The notes beneath the pieces are model-generated. The model was not told the origin of the DNA. It did not search any database and saw only the letters and a program-made list of their open reading frames with translations. 64,000 nt of DNA from Pseudomonadota bacterium (lineage in GTDB: Bacteria > Pseudomonadota > Gammaproteobacteria > Burkholderiales > Burkholderiaceae_E), in assembly GCA_963204785.1 (NCBI GenBank), contig CAUJHG010000072.1:1-64000 (forward strand). Direction: 5' to 3'. Numbering within the stretch: position 1 is the stretch's first letter; every line of letters starts with the position of its first letter. Positions 8,275 through 16,477 of this stretch are shown in pieces. A program made the translations under genes and the position numbers.

Positions 8275-9977
8275 GTCGGCTTGGGTTCCCTGGAAGAAAG
8301 CGCAGCGAGGCCGGCGAGCGCCTCGTCGCGAAGTTGACGCTTGAGGATCTTGCCGGACGCGGTGCGCGGCAGCGGGGCGTCGGCGAAGCGAAGGTAGCGT
8401 GGCATCTCGAAGCGGGCCAGGTGCTGCGCGAGGAAGGCGCGCAGGGCATCCGGATCGAGCGAGGGGTCGCAGTGGATCGTCGCGCCGATCTCCTCGCCCA
8501 GACGCTCGTCGGGAATCGAGTACACCGCAGCCTCGTGGACGTCCGGATGCAGCAGCAGCGCCGACTCGACCTGGCCGCATCCGATGTTCTCGCCCCCGCG
8601 GATGATCAGTTCCTTGATGCGATCGACGATGTACAGATAGCCGTCGTCGTCCAGCCATGCGACGTCGCCGGTGCGAAACCAGCCGTCTTCGGCGAAGGCC
8701 TCGACGTCGGCATCGGGACGATTCCAGTAGCCGTCGAACATCCCGGCCCCGCGCACCTGCAGTTCGCCAAGTGCGCCTGGGGGCAGCACCGCGCCGTCGT
8801 CACCGACCACGCGGAGCTCCATCACCGGCGAGCAGCGTCCCGAGCTGCTCGGGCGCTGCAGGTAGTCGTTGCCGAGGATGCCGGTGCCGATCGCATTGGT
8901 CTCGGTCATCCCCCAGCCGGTGTTGGGCAGCGCCTGCGCGAACACTGCGTCGATCTGCCGCACCTGCTCGGGCGCGCGCGGTGCGCCGCCGCCGCCCAGC
9001 CCCTGCAGGCTGGCGAGATCCCGGCCCGAGGCCCGGGCGACGCGGATCAGGTCGCCGGTCATCGCGGCCGGGGCGGTGAAGGTCGTGATGCCCTCGCGCT
9101 CGATCAGTGCGGCGGCGAGTTCGGGGTCCCACTTGTACATGCAGACCATCCGCCGCTGGGCGCGGTAGCACGACAGCCAGACCGCATTGGAACCGGTGAC
9201 GTGGAACAGCGGGATGCCCAGCAGCGCCGCCGGCTGGCGCTCGGGCGCCGCCGGGACGATTCCCTCGGACAGCGCATACGCCTGCAGATCGACCTCCCAG
9301 GACAGCAGCGCCGAGATCACCGCGCGGTGCGAGGACAGCACGCCCTTCGGGTGCCCGGTGGACCCGGAGGTGTAGAAGAGCGTGGCGGGGTCGTCGGGAT
9401 CGATCTGCGCGGGCGGCATCGGTACCGGGCCGGTCTGCACCATCAGCGCGGCGAGGTCCGGATGGTCGCCCCCGGCGCCGGCGGGGCGCACCGCGATCAC
9501 CGCGGCAGGGATCGGCCGGGCGCACTGCGCCAGTCGGTCGAGCCGTTCCTGGTCTGCAAACAGCACCTTCGCACCGCTGTCGCCAAGCGCGTATCCGAGT
9601 TCCTCGGACTGCCAGAGCGCGTTCATCGCCACCGCGATCGCGCCGATCGAGGTGACCGCGGTGCACGCGAGCACCCACTCCGGGTAGTTGCGCATCGAGA
9701 TCGCGACCCGATCGCCCTTGCGCACGCCGTACTGCGCGACCAGCAGATGCGCAATCCGGGCTGCGGCATCCCAGGCCTCGCGAAAGCTCAGCCGTTCCTC
9801 ACCGTAGACCAGGAAGGGAAGGTCCGAAGCGGTCTGCTCGAAGAGTTCGCGCAGGGAGCGCGGCGCATTGCGAAAGACCCGCAGTCGGCGGCCCCGGACC
9901 GCGACGTCGACGAGTTCGTAGGCTTGACCAGGCGCAGTGAGCGACTCCAGGGCCTGCTGGCGACTTGGGTTGGTCAT
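8271..9977 (-). CDS. AMP-dependent acyl-CoA synthetase/ligase
   Basis: ANL-superfamily ligase of 568 residues that activates a carboxylic acid to acyl-CoA through an acyl-adenylate. Marks in order: P-loop LFYTSGSTGHPKGVLSSH (about residue 200), GWGMTETNAIGTG, GWFRTGDVAWLDDDGYLYIV, DRIKELIIRGGENIGCGQVE, and the carboxyl-terminal lysine motif LPRTASGKILKRQL. The start ATG at 9977 (MTNPSRQQALESLTAPG) is where homology begins, although the frame is open further upstream. It is the first gene of the minus-strand operon, coupled by an ATGA overlap to the phosphotransferase gene, and is divergent from the hydratase at 10296. Chain-length preference is unknown. Confidence 0.9.
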   Translation of the reverse strand: MTNPSRQQALESLTAPGQAYELVDVAVRGRRLRVFRNAPRSLRELFEQTASDLPFLVYGEERLSFREAWDAAARIAHLLVAQYGVRKGDRVAISMRNYPEWVLACTAVTSIGAIAVAMNALWQSEELGYALGDSGAKVLFADQERLDRLAQCARPIPAAVIAVRPAGAGGDHPDLAALMVQTGPVPMPPAQIDPDDPATLFYTSGSTGHPKGVLSSHRAVISALLSWEVDLQAYALSEGIVPAAPERQPAALLGIPLFHVTGSNAVWLSCYRAQRRMVCMYKWDPELAAALIEREGITTFTAPAAMTGDLIRVARASGRDLASLQGLGGGGAPRAPEQVRQIDAVFAQALPNTGWGMTETNAIGTGILGNDYLQRPSSSGRCSPVMELRVVGDDGAVLPPGALGELQVRGAGMFDGYWNRPDADVEAFAEDGWFRTGDVAWLDDDGYLYIVDRIKELIIRGGENIGCGQVESALLLHPDVHEAAVYSIPDERLGEEIGATIHCDPSLDPDALRAFLAQHLARFEMPRYLRFADAPLPRTASGKILKRQLRDEALAGLAALSSREPKPT

Positions 9978-10295
9978 CGGGGCGTCAGGCGGCGCGAAGG
10001 GGGGTGCGCGGGAGGTGCGCGTATCCGGCCGATCGTACAGCGCGCCGCACCGCCCCGGCAACGACGCGCCCCGGCTGCCATGCCGGATTCCGGTCGACGG
10101 GAAAACGGCCGCGCCGCGAGGAGGCAGGACCGCCGTCATCGGACATTGCCGGTTCCGTTCCCGAGGGCAGGATGTGGCCTGCGCAGCACTTCGCACCCAT
10201 ACTGCCGCGAGAACCGGGCCGCAGCGACGCCGGACGCGCCACACGCATGCGATGCCCGCGCAGCGTTCCACATCCACGGATACGAGGGGAAACCG
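9978..10295. other. Divergent intergenic region without a gene
   Basis: These 318 bases separate two divergently transcribed operons (ligase leftward, hydratase rightward), so promoters for both should lie here. No convincing -35/-10 pair, no copy of the GTCAA-N4-TTGAC operator and no supported reading frame was found. The right edge carries GAGGGGA as ribosome-binding site for the plus-strand gene. Confidence 0.6.
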
Positions 10296-11096
10296 ATGAA
10301 GACGTTCGACGCTTATTCGCGCATCGAGTTCGGCCGTGAAGGCCGCATCCTGACGATCGCCCTGGCCGGGACCACGCCGATGAACGCGGTCGACGGCGCG
10401 ATGCACCACGAGCTTTCGCGCGTGTTCCTCGAGGCCCAGGACGACCCGGACAGCGACCTGATCGTGCTCACCGGCAAGGGCAGCAGGGCCTTCTGCGCCG
10501 GGGGCGACGCGGCGTGGTTCCAGGAGCACCTGCGCAACCCGAGGAGCTTCCGTGCGATCGCTCCCGAGGCCAAGCGGATCGTCTCCGGTCTGCTCGAACT
10601 CGAAAAGCCGATCATCTGCCGGCTCAACGGCGCAGCCGCCGGGCTGGGCGCGACGATGGCGCTGCTGTGCGACGTCGTAGTGGCCGTCGACACCGCGCTG
10701 ATCGGCGACCCGCACGTCAAGGTTGGGCTGGTGGCCGGCGATGGCGGGGCGCTGATCTGGCCGCAGCTGATCGGGTTCGCGCGCGCCAAGGAGCTGCTGA
10801 TGACCGGCGAGATGCTCAACGCCGCCCAGGCGGCGGAGCTGGGTCTGGTGAACCACGTGGTTGCCGCCGATCAGCTCGACGCGCGCGTCGCCGAGGTGAC
10901 CGGGAAGATCCTGGCGAACCCGCGCTGGGCGGTGCGCTGGACCAAGACGGTCGCCAACATCCCGCTGCGCGCGCTGGCTGCGCAGCTCAGCGATGCCGCC
11001 ATCGCCTACGAGGTCCTCACCAACATGACCGACGATCGGCGCGAGGCGGTCAACGCCTTCGTCGAGCGCCGCAAGCCGAATCTCACCGGGGAGTAG
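10296..11096 (+). CDS. Enoyl-CoA hydratase/isomerase family protein
   Basis: Crotonase-fold protein of 266 residues. Marks: oxyanion-hole segments GSRAFCAGGDAAWF and NGAAAGLGATMALLCD, then IGDPHVKVGLVAGDGGALIW. The first position where classical hydratases carry the catalytic glutamate is His/Val here (DPHVKVG), a pattern found in a crotonase subgroup of uncertain specificity, so the reaction should not be assumed to be simple hydration. The ATG at 10296 is preceded by GAGGGGA and followed by MKTFDAYSRIEF. It is separated by only six bases from the acyl-CoA dehydrogenase downstream and probably forms a two-gene operon with it. Confidence 0.88.
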   Translation: MKTFDAYSRIEFGREGRILTIALAGTTPMNAVDGAMHHELSRVFLEAQDDPDSDLIVLTGKGSRAFCAGGDAAWFQEHLRNPRSFRAIAPEAKRIVSGLLELEKPIICRLNGAAAGLGATMALLCDVVVAVDTALIGDPHVKVGLVAGDGGALIWPQLIGFARAKELLMTGEMLNAAQAAELGLVNHVVAADQLDARVAEVTGKILANPRWAVRWTKTVANIPLRALAAQLSDAAIAYEVLTNMTDDRREAVNAFVERRKPNLTGE

Positions 11097-11102
11097 CGAA
11101 AC

Positions 11103-12278
11103 GTGTACACGATCGATGTCGAGCGCGACGAGCCCGAGCACGTCGCCGAACTGCGCAGACAGCTGCGCCGCTTCGTCGCGGAGAAGGCGCCGCGCGAACT
11201 GCGCCGCCGCTGGGACCGCGAGCACACCTGGCCGCGCGAAACCTTCCGCGAGCTCGCCGCGATGGGGGTGTGCGGACTCACGGTGCCCGAGGAGCATGGC
11301 GGGCTCGGTCGCGACATCCTCGCTGCGGTGGCGGTGCTCGAGGAGCTCTCCCGGGTCGGACCGTTCCTGGCGGGCCCGTTCATCCACTGCGCCTTCTACG
11401 GCGGGATGAACATCTCCGAGAACGGATCACCTGCACAGAAGGCCGAGATGCTGCCGAAGCTGGCACGCGGCGAAATGCTGCTGGCCTACGGACTGTCCGA
11501 GCCCGACATCGGCGGCGACCTCGCCAACGTGCGCACCCGCGCCCGGATCGAGGGCGACCAGGTGGTGGTGGACGGCGCCAAGCGCTGGTGCACCGGCGCC
11601 GACTGGTCCGACTACATCTACTGCCTGGTCAACTCGGATCCGGACCTGCCGAAGCGCCAGGCGCTCAGCTTCGTGCTGATCCCCACGGACGCGCCGGGCG
11701 TGTCGATGACGCCGATCGAGCACGTGAACCTGCGCTACACCGCGTCGTGCGACGTGCACTTCGACCAGGTGCGGCTGCCGCTGTCGTCGATCGTCGGTGG
11801 TCCGGAGCGCTGGAAGCAGGGCTGGCGCATGCTCGCCGGACAGGCGCTGGACGTCGAGAAGCTCGAGGTCGCCGCGATCACCTTCGGCTTCGCGCAGGCC
11901 GCGCTCGAGGAGGCGTGGTCCTACGCGCAGCAGCGCGTGCAGTTCGGCAAGCCGATCTGTGCGCACCAGGCGATCCGGCACAAGCTGGTGAACGCACGCA
12001 CCCGCCTGGAGGCCTGCCGGCTGATGCTGTACGAGGCGACGCGGCTGGCGCACGCGAACCTGCCCTGCGCGATCGAGACCTCGATGGCCAAGCTCTTCAT
12101 CGCCGACACCGGCGTGGAGATCGCGCTGGCCTGCCAGCAGGTGATGGGCGCCTACGCGCTGTCCGATGCCTACGACATCGACCGCAACGTGCGCGACCTG
12201 CTCGGGATGCCGATCGTGGGCGGATCGTCCGACATGCAGCGCAACAACCTGGCGGGGCTCTGGAAGCTGCCGGGTTGA
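11103..12278 (+). CDS. Acyl-CoA dehydrogenase
   Basis: Acyl-CoA dehydrogenase of 391 residues starting at a GTG (11103), the only plausible start before the conserved GLTVPEEHGGLGRDI. Marks: AYGLSEPDIGGDLANV, VVDGAKRWCTGADWSDYIY and QRVQFGKPICAHQAIRHKL. The carboxyl loop reads MPIVGGSSDMQRNNLAGLW. The glutamate of the usual YEGT motif is replaced by glycine, so either the base sits elsewhere or the enzyme pairs with another subunit. Six bases separate it from the hydratase gene upstream, supporting co-transcription. Substrate unknown; non-linear acids are plausible given the neighbourhood. Confidence 0.9.
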   Translation: MYTIDVERDEPEHVAELRRQLRRFVAEKAPRELRRRWDREHTWPRETFRELAAMGVCGLTVPEEHGGLGRDILAAVAVLEELSRVGPFLAGPFIHCAFYGGMNISENGSPAQKAEMLPKLARGEMLLAYGLSEPDIGGDLANVRTRARIEGDQVVVDGAKRWCTGADWSDYIYCLVNSDPDLPKRQALSFVLIPTDAPGVSMTPIEHVNLRYTASCDVHFDQVRLPLSSIVGGPERWKQGWRMLAGQALDVEKLEVAAITFGFAQAALEEAWSYAQQRVQFGKPICAHQAIRHKLVNARTRLEACRLMLYEATRLAHANLPCAIETSMAKLFIADTGVEIALACQQVMGAYALSDAYDIDRNVRDLLGMPIVGGSSDMQRNNLAGLWKLPG

Positions 12279-12333
12279 GGCCGACGCGGCATCCGCGCAG
12301 GTCGCCCGGGGCTCGATCGGCCCGCCGCCGGAC

Positions 12334-13314
12334 TCACGCGTGCCCGACCACCGCGTGCGGCTGGTACGGCGCCTCGAGCGTGGCGATCTCGTCGGGAGTG
12401 AGCCGCAGGGCGAGCGCAGCGACCGCATCGTCGAGCTGTGCGAGCCTGGTGGCGCCGACGATCGGCGCGGTGACGCCGCGCTGGGCGAGCACCCAGGCGA
12501 GCGCCACCTGCGCGCGCGGCACACCACGCGCCGCCGACACCTGCGCAACCGCCTCGACCACCTTCCGGTCGGCGTCGCCGGACTTCGCATACAGCGTGCG
12601 ACCGAAGTCGTCGGTCTCCAGCCGCGCGCTGGACTGGTCCCAGTCGCGCGTGAGCCGGCCGCGCGCCATCGGACTCCAGGGGATCACCGCGATGCCCTCG
12701 TCGCGGCACAGCGGCAGCATTTCGCGCTCCTCCTCGCGGTAGAGCAGGTTCAGGTAGTTCTGCATCGACACGAAGCGCGTCCAGCCGTTGCGCTCGGCCA
12801 CATGCAGCGCCTTGGCGAACTGCCACGCGTACATCGACGATGCGCCGATGTAGCGCGCCTTGCCGGCGCGCACCACGTCGTGCAGCGCCTCCATCGTCTC
12901 CTCGATCGGCGTGCGCGGATCCCAGCGGTGGATCTGGTAGAGATCGACGTGATCGGTTCCGAGCCGGCGCAGGCTCGCGTCGATCTCGTGCATGATGATC
13001 TTGCGCGACAAACCCATCCCGTTGGGGCCAGGGCGCATCCGCCCGTGCACCTTGGTGGCGATCACCACGTCCTCGCGGCGCGCGTAGTCGGTCAGCGCGC
13101 GCCCGACGATCTCTTCGCTGTTGCCGTCGGAGTAGACGTTGGCGGTGTCGAAGAAATTGATGCCCAGGTCGAGCGCACGCTTCAGGAAGGGCCGACTCTG
13201 CGCCTCGGGCAGCGTCCAGGGATGCGAGCCGCGCCCGGGCTCGCCGTAGCTCATGCAGCCCAGGCACAGCCGCGAGACCTCCAGACCGGTGCGGCCGAGC
13301 TTCAGGTATTCCAT
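12334..13314 (-). CDS. Aldo/keto reductase
   Basis: NADP-dependent TIM-barrel oxidoreductase of 326 residues, probably reducing an aldehyde or ketone in the cytoplasm. The catalytic tetrad is visible: Asp and Tyr in FFDTANVYSDGNSEEIVG, Lys in VVIATKVHGRMR and His in LYQIHRWDPRTPIEE. Cofactor-binding TAPIVGATRLAQLD lies near the end. The ATG at 13314 has GGAGA upstream; the longer open frame has no homology before it. It is divergent from the acyl-CoA ligase at 13502, with a copy of the putative MarR operator (13403-13416) between them, so it may belong to that regulon. The family is broad and the substrate cannot be assigned. Confidence 0.92.
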   Translation of the reverse strand: MEYLKLGRTGLEVSRLCLGCMSYGEPGRGSHPWTLPEAQSRPFLKRALDLGINFFDTANVYSDGNSEEIVGRALTDYARREDVVIATKVHGRMRPGPNGMGLSRKIIMHEIDASLRRLGTDHVDLYQIHRWDPRTPIEETMEALHDVVRAGKARYIGASSMYAWQFAKALHVAERNGWTRFVSMQNYLNLLYREEEREMLPLCRDEGIAVIPWSPMARGRLTRDWDQSSARLETDDFGRTLYAKSGDADRKVVEAVAQVSAARGVPRAQVALAWVLAQRGVTAPIVGATRLAQLDDAVAALALRLTPDEIATLEAPYQPHAVVGHA

Positions 13315-13402
13315 GATCGTCTCCAGGCGCTGTCGGTGCGAGGGCTTCGATGTTACAGATCGCCGGGCAGGCCTGCGCGATCGGTGGACAAGGGCTTCAT
13401 AG

Positions 13403-13416
13403 GTCAATACATTGAC
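13403..13416. promoter_or_regulatory. Putative MarR operator, copy 1
   Basis: Perfect palindrome GTCAATACATTGAC between the divergent aldo/keto reductase and ligase genes. It is the same GTCAA-N4-TTGAC element found at 19925 and 24789. Its right half supplies TTGACA, a consensus -35 hexamer, though no good -10 follows at 17 bases on either strand. Regulation by the MarR protein encoded at 19311-19871 is inferred from the repeated occurrence. Confidence 0.7.
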
Positions 13417-13501
13417 ATGAACCCAGGTGACGGGCGCTTCGGACCACAACAACAGCCGGATCGCTGGCCTGCCCGCTCACGACCGACGATGGAGGAGGCT
13501 G

Positions 13502-15109
13502 ATGACGACGGACGCGCGGATCCCGCCGCGGGACGAATGCGTGCTGCGCCCGATGCTGGACAAGTGGGCGCAACGCTCGCCGGACAAGGTCTTCGTGGTG
13601 TTCGAGGACGGGACGCAGTGGACCTACGCGCAGACGCAGGAGCGGGTGCGTGCCCGCGCCCGGGCGCTGCGCCAGCTCGGCGTCGGGCAGGGCGAGCACG
13701 TCCTGGTCTGGCTGCCCAACGGCCCCGAGTGCCTGGTGAGCTGGTTCGCGATCAACTACATCGGCGCGGTCTACGTTCCGATCAACACCGCCTACCGTGG
13801 CGGTGTGCTCGAGCACGCGATCGCCGTCTCGGACGCGAAGCTGGGCATCGTCCACGCCGAACTGCTGCCGCGACTGGAGCAGCTGAAGCTGTCGAGACTG
13901 TCGACGATCGTCACGCTGCACGGGTCACCCGCGACGACGCTGCCGGGCGTGGAACTGCGCACTGCGGAGGCGCTGGTCGATGCGCCGCACATGAGCCTGG
14001 ATCTCGCCCGCGAGATCGAGCCCTGGGACACGCAGTGCATCATCTTCACCTCCGGCACCACCGGGCCCTCGAAGGGGGTGATGACGTCCTATCTGCAGCT
14101 GCACGAATCCGGCAAGGGCTTTCCGCTGGCCAATGCCTCCGACCGCCACATGGTGCCGCTGCCGCTGTTCCACGCCGGCAGCACCATTCCCATCTACCTG
14201 ATGCTCAGGCTGGGCGCCTCGTTCGTTCTGGTGGGCGCATTCAGCACCGACGAGTTCTGGCAGGTGATCGAGCGCACGCAGACCACCTCGCTGATCCTGC
14301 TGGGCGTGATGGCAGGCTTCGTGGTCAAGCGCCCGGCCTCCGACGCGCCCCGGCAGTCGTCGCTGCGCTGGGCGATGGCGGTGCCGCTGGACGAGGACGG
14401 CATCGAGTTCGGCCGCCGCTTCAAGGTCGACATCGCCACCACCTTCAACATGACCGAGGTGTCCTGCCCGATCGTCTCGGACATCAACCCGACGCTGCCG
14501 GGCAGCTGCGGCGTGGCGCGCCCGGGCGTGCAGGCGCGCCTGGTCGACGAGAACGACTGCGAGGTGGCCGTGGGCGAAGTGGGCGAGATGATCCTGCGCA
14601 CAGACACACCCTGGGCGATGAACTCCGGCTACTACAAGAATCCGGAGGCGACCGCACGCGCCTGGCGCAACGGCTGGTTCCACACCGGCGACGCCTTCCG
14701 CAAGGACGCCCAGGGCAACTACTTCTTCGTCGACCGGATGAAGGACGCAATCCGCCGCCGCGGCGAGAACATCTCGTCCTTCGAGGTGGAGTCCGAAGTG
14801 ATGGCGCATCCGTCGATCCGCGAATGCGCGGCAGTGGCGGTGGCCAGCGAGATCGCCGAGGACGAGGTGCTGCTGGCCGTCTCGCTGGGCGAAGGCAAGG
14901 ATCTCGACCCCGCCGAGCTGATCGAGTTCCTGCGCCCGCGGCTGGCGCACTTCATGATCCCGCGTTACGTGCGCATCGTGGCCGATCTGCCCAAGACCCC
15001 TACACAGAAGGTGCAGAAGCACCTGATCCGCAGCGAAGGGATCACTGCCGACACCTGGGACCGGGAGAAGGCCGGCATCGTGGTCAGAAGGGAGAAGTTG
15101 TCAGGGTAG
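13502..15109 (+). CDS. AMP-dependent acyl-CoA ligase (paralogue A)
   Basis: ANL-superfamily acid:CoA ligase of 535 residues. P-loop FTSGTTGPSKGVMTSY (about residue 183), TTFNMTEVSCPIV, GWFHTGDAFRKDAQGNYFFV and DRMKDAIRRRGENISSFEVE are present; the carboxyl lysine is in TPTQKVQKH. It starts at ATG 13502 (MTTDARIPPRDECVL), directly behind GGAGGAGG; an upstream in-frame ATG at 13427 lacks such a site and homology. The gene at 17621-19234 is a close paralogue sharing long stretches, especially residues 360-430. It lies downstream of a putative MarR operator. The lysine motif QKVQKH is the crotonobetaine/carnitine-CoA ligase style rather than SGKILK. Substrate unknown. Confidence 0.92.
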   Translation: MTTDARIPPRDECVLRPMLDKWAQRSPDKVFVVFEDGTQWTYAQTQERVRARARALRQLGVGQGEHVLVWLPNGPECLVSWFAINYIGAVYVPINTAYRGGVLEHAIAVSDAKLGIVHAELLPRLEQLKLSRLSTIVTLHGSPATTLPGVELRTAEALVDAPHMSLDLAREIEPWDTQCIIFTSGTTGPSKGVMTSYLQLHESGKGFPLANASDRHMVPLPLFHAGSTIPIYLMLRLGASFVLVGAFSTDEFWQVIERTQTTSLILLGVMAGFVVKRPASDAPRQSSLRWAMAVPLDEDGIEFGRRFKVDIATTFNMTEVSCPIVSDINPTLPGSCGVARPGVQARLVDENDCEVAVGEVGEMILRTDTPWAMNSGYYKNPEATARAWRNGWFHTGDAFRKDAQGNYFFVDRMKDAIRRRGENISSFEVESEVMAHPSIRECAAVAVASEIAEDEVLLAVSLGEGKDLDPAELIEFLRPRLAHFMIPRYVRIVADLPKTPTQKVQKHLIRSEGITADTWDREKAGIVVRREKLSG

Positions 15110-15113
15110 CCGC

Positions 15114-15521
15114 TCACCCGACAGCCCAGTCCTCCAGACTCAGGCCCGCGACCCGTGAGAACTCGCCGGTGTTGCTCGTCACCAGCGTCAGCCCGCGCGC
15201 CTTCGCCTGTCCGGCGATCAGCACGTCATACGGGCCGATCGGGGTTCCCTGGCGTGCAAGATCGGCCCTGATCATGCCCGCGACCCGCGCGTCCTCCCGA
15301 TCGAGGTCGACGATGGCGAGATCGGCGAAGAGGAGCCGGAGGGTCTCCAGATTGAACTCGACCTTCCGGCTGCGATAGGCCCCATACCAGAGCTCGTGAG
15401 CCACGATCGACGAGACGGCCAGCGATTCCGGTTCGCAAGCCTCGACCCGTGCCAGCAATGCAGCGGAACGGCGGGCGATCAGTGCGATCACCGCATTGGT
15501 GTCGAGAAGGTGGCGGATCAT
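15114..15521 (-). CDS. vapC: VapC-type PIN-domain toxin
   Basis: PIN-domain ribonuclease of 135 residues, the toxin of a type II toxin-antitoxin pair. Acidic metal ligands are visible in HLLDTNAVIALIARR (first Asp), IVAHELWYGAY (Glu) and IGPYDVLIAGQAKARG (Asp), with TLVTSNTGEFSRVAGLSLED at the end. It starts with MIRHLLDTN and overlaps the antitoxin stop by four bases (ATGA), the usual coupling. The gene ends five bases from the stop of the convergent ligase gene. The family cleaves RNA, often initiator tRNA, when the antitoxin is degraded; the target here is not known. Confidence 0.93.
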   Translation of the reverse strand: MIRHLLDTNAVIALIARRSAALLARVEACEPESLAVSSIVAHELWYGAYRSRKVEFNLETLRLLFADLAIVDLDREDARVAGMIRADLARQGTPIGPYDVLIAGQAKARGLTLVTSNTGEFSRVAGLSLEDWAVG

Positions 15522-15778
15522 CGAAAGGCCTGGTCGAGATCAGGGCGTTGCTGCTCGCCGGGTTGATCCCGCCCTTCAGCCAGGAAATCATCGCTGACCC
15601 CGCGCGCAACCGCGGCGCGCAACGAAGCCCAGCGCTGGCCCACGCCCCGCTTCGGCCGCAGGATCAAGGCATCGCCCTCTCTCGAGACCTCGACCTCATC
15701 GACGTCGAACCGGAAGTCCTTGGGCAGGCGAACCGCCTGGGAATTGCCGGAGCGGAATACTTTGGCGATCTGAGACAT
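15518..15778 (-). CDS. vapB: VapB-type antitoxin (AbrB/MazE-like)
   Basis: Antitoxin of 86 residues. The amino-terminal swapped-hairpin DNA-binding domain is typical: MSQIAKVFRSGNSQAVRLP then KDFRFDVDEVEVSREGDALI. The remaining carboxyl part (about residues 45-86) should wrap the toxin. The start ATG at 15778 was chosen because homology begins exactly there; the frame extends further upstream. It overlaps vapC by four bases. An AT-rich repeated element immediately upstream (15792-15813) is the probable autoregulatory site. The module sits beside gene fragments, suggesting insertion into a disturbed locus. Confidence 0.92.
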   Translation of the reverse strand: MSQIAKVFRSGNSQAVRLPKDFRFDVDEVEVSREGDALILRPKRGVGQRWASLRAAVARGVSDDFLAEGRDQPGEQQRPDLDQAFR

Positions 15779-15791
15779 GGATTCCCCTGTG

Positions 15792-15813
15792 TATACATAG
15801 AAGTATATACATA
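15792..15813. promoter_or_regulatory. Probable vapBC operator/promoter
   Basis: AT-rich patch in otherwise G+C-rich DNA. TATAC (15792-15796) and GTATA (15803-15807) form an inverted repeat, and TATACATA occurs twice (15792-15799 and 15806-15813). It begins 14 bases upstream of vapB, where VapBC complexes normally bind and repress their own promoter. Confidence 0.55.
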
Positions 15814-15916
15814 TTCTGCGCCAGCAGGACATCGGCCCAGATACGCTGCGCCCAGGCCAGCGCGTAGCGCCCTTCCTGCTCGCTGCGCGCCGCCGACAGC
15901 CCGCCCGGCGGCGCGC

Positions 15917-16030
15917 TCAAAGCATCAGCAGCTCGCGGAAGGCGTTGACGTTGGTGAAGGTCGGCCCGGTGAACAGCAGGTCGTCGCGCCGCGCGAAGAA
16001 CCCGTAGGCATCGTTGCGGTCCAGGCGGTC
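15917..16030 (-). pseudogene. Carboxyl-terminal fragment of a glycerate 2-kinase (MOFRL)
   Basis: An open frame of 37 codons ending in TGA encodes RNDAYGFFARRDDLLFTGP followed by TFTNVNAFRELLML. This matches the extreme carboxyl end of MOFRL-type glycerate kinases (NDAYGFF...TGPT.TNVNDFR). Nothing of the catalytic body is present: the frame is interrupted upstream by the TAG at 16031-16033, beyond which a different gene fragment begins. It is a relic of a deletion or rearrangement. The roughly 80 bases between this stop and the vapB upstream region encode no recognised protein. Confidence 0.7.
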
Positions 16031-16342
16031 CTACAGGCTCATTCCGTGAGCCCGCGCGGGCCGGGCGAAGGGCTGGCAGTGCATGGCCCCCGAGCGCGCG
16101 ATCGCGGTCAGGTCGAGCACCCCGGCGCGGGCGATCACCGGCTGCATCGCCAGCGCGGCCGGGCTGTTCCAGCCCTCGATGATCATCGGCACGCCGGCCG
16201 AGATCAGCTCGTTGGCACGCGACACACCCACCGCCGGCGTGGATTCGTCGTCGCGCGCCTCGATGGTCAGTTGGCGGCCCATGACCCCGCCCGACTCGTC
16301 GATCAGCGCGGCCATCGCCGCGATCCCGCGGATCAGCCGCAT
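16031..16342 (-). pseudogene. Fragment of a LIV-type ABC substrate-binding protein
   Basis: A frame of 103 codons, readable from an ATG at 16342, contains IDESGGVMGRQLTIEARDDE, STPAVGVSRANELISAGVPM and IIEGWNSPAALAMQPVIARA in a row. This is the first third of a periplasmic branched-chain-amino-acid-type binding protein. There is no signal peptide, homology ends near LDLTAIARSGA, and the rest (about 250 residues) is missing. The frame stops at a TAG and then runs in the same frame into the glycerate-kinase fragment. Interpreted as a degraded gene, not a functional short protein. Confidence 0.75.
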
Positions 16343-16477
16343 CTCTGTCTCCTCTTCTGACCGCCTCGATGCGAGCCGGCGCGCGCATTCCGTGTTCCCG
16401 GAACTGGGGCGAGCGCGGCGCTGCTGCGAGCGCAAAGCCGATACGTATCATCACCGCAAGCATCAGGGAGACGATCG

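Noticed and set aside
8334-10295. Plus-strand open frame preceding the hydratase at 10296
   Set aside because: It is antisense to the ligase gene. The hydratase homology starts only at 10296, with a ribosome-binding site there.
16031-16342. A genuine small protein of 103 residues
   Set aside because: It has the interior of a binding-protein domain without signal peptide or the second lobe, followed directly by debris of another gene.
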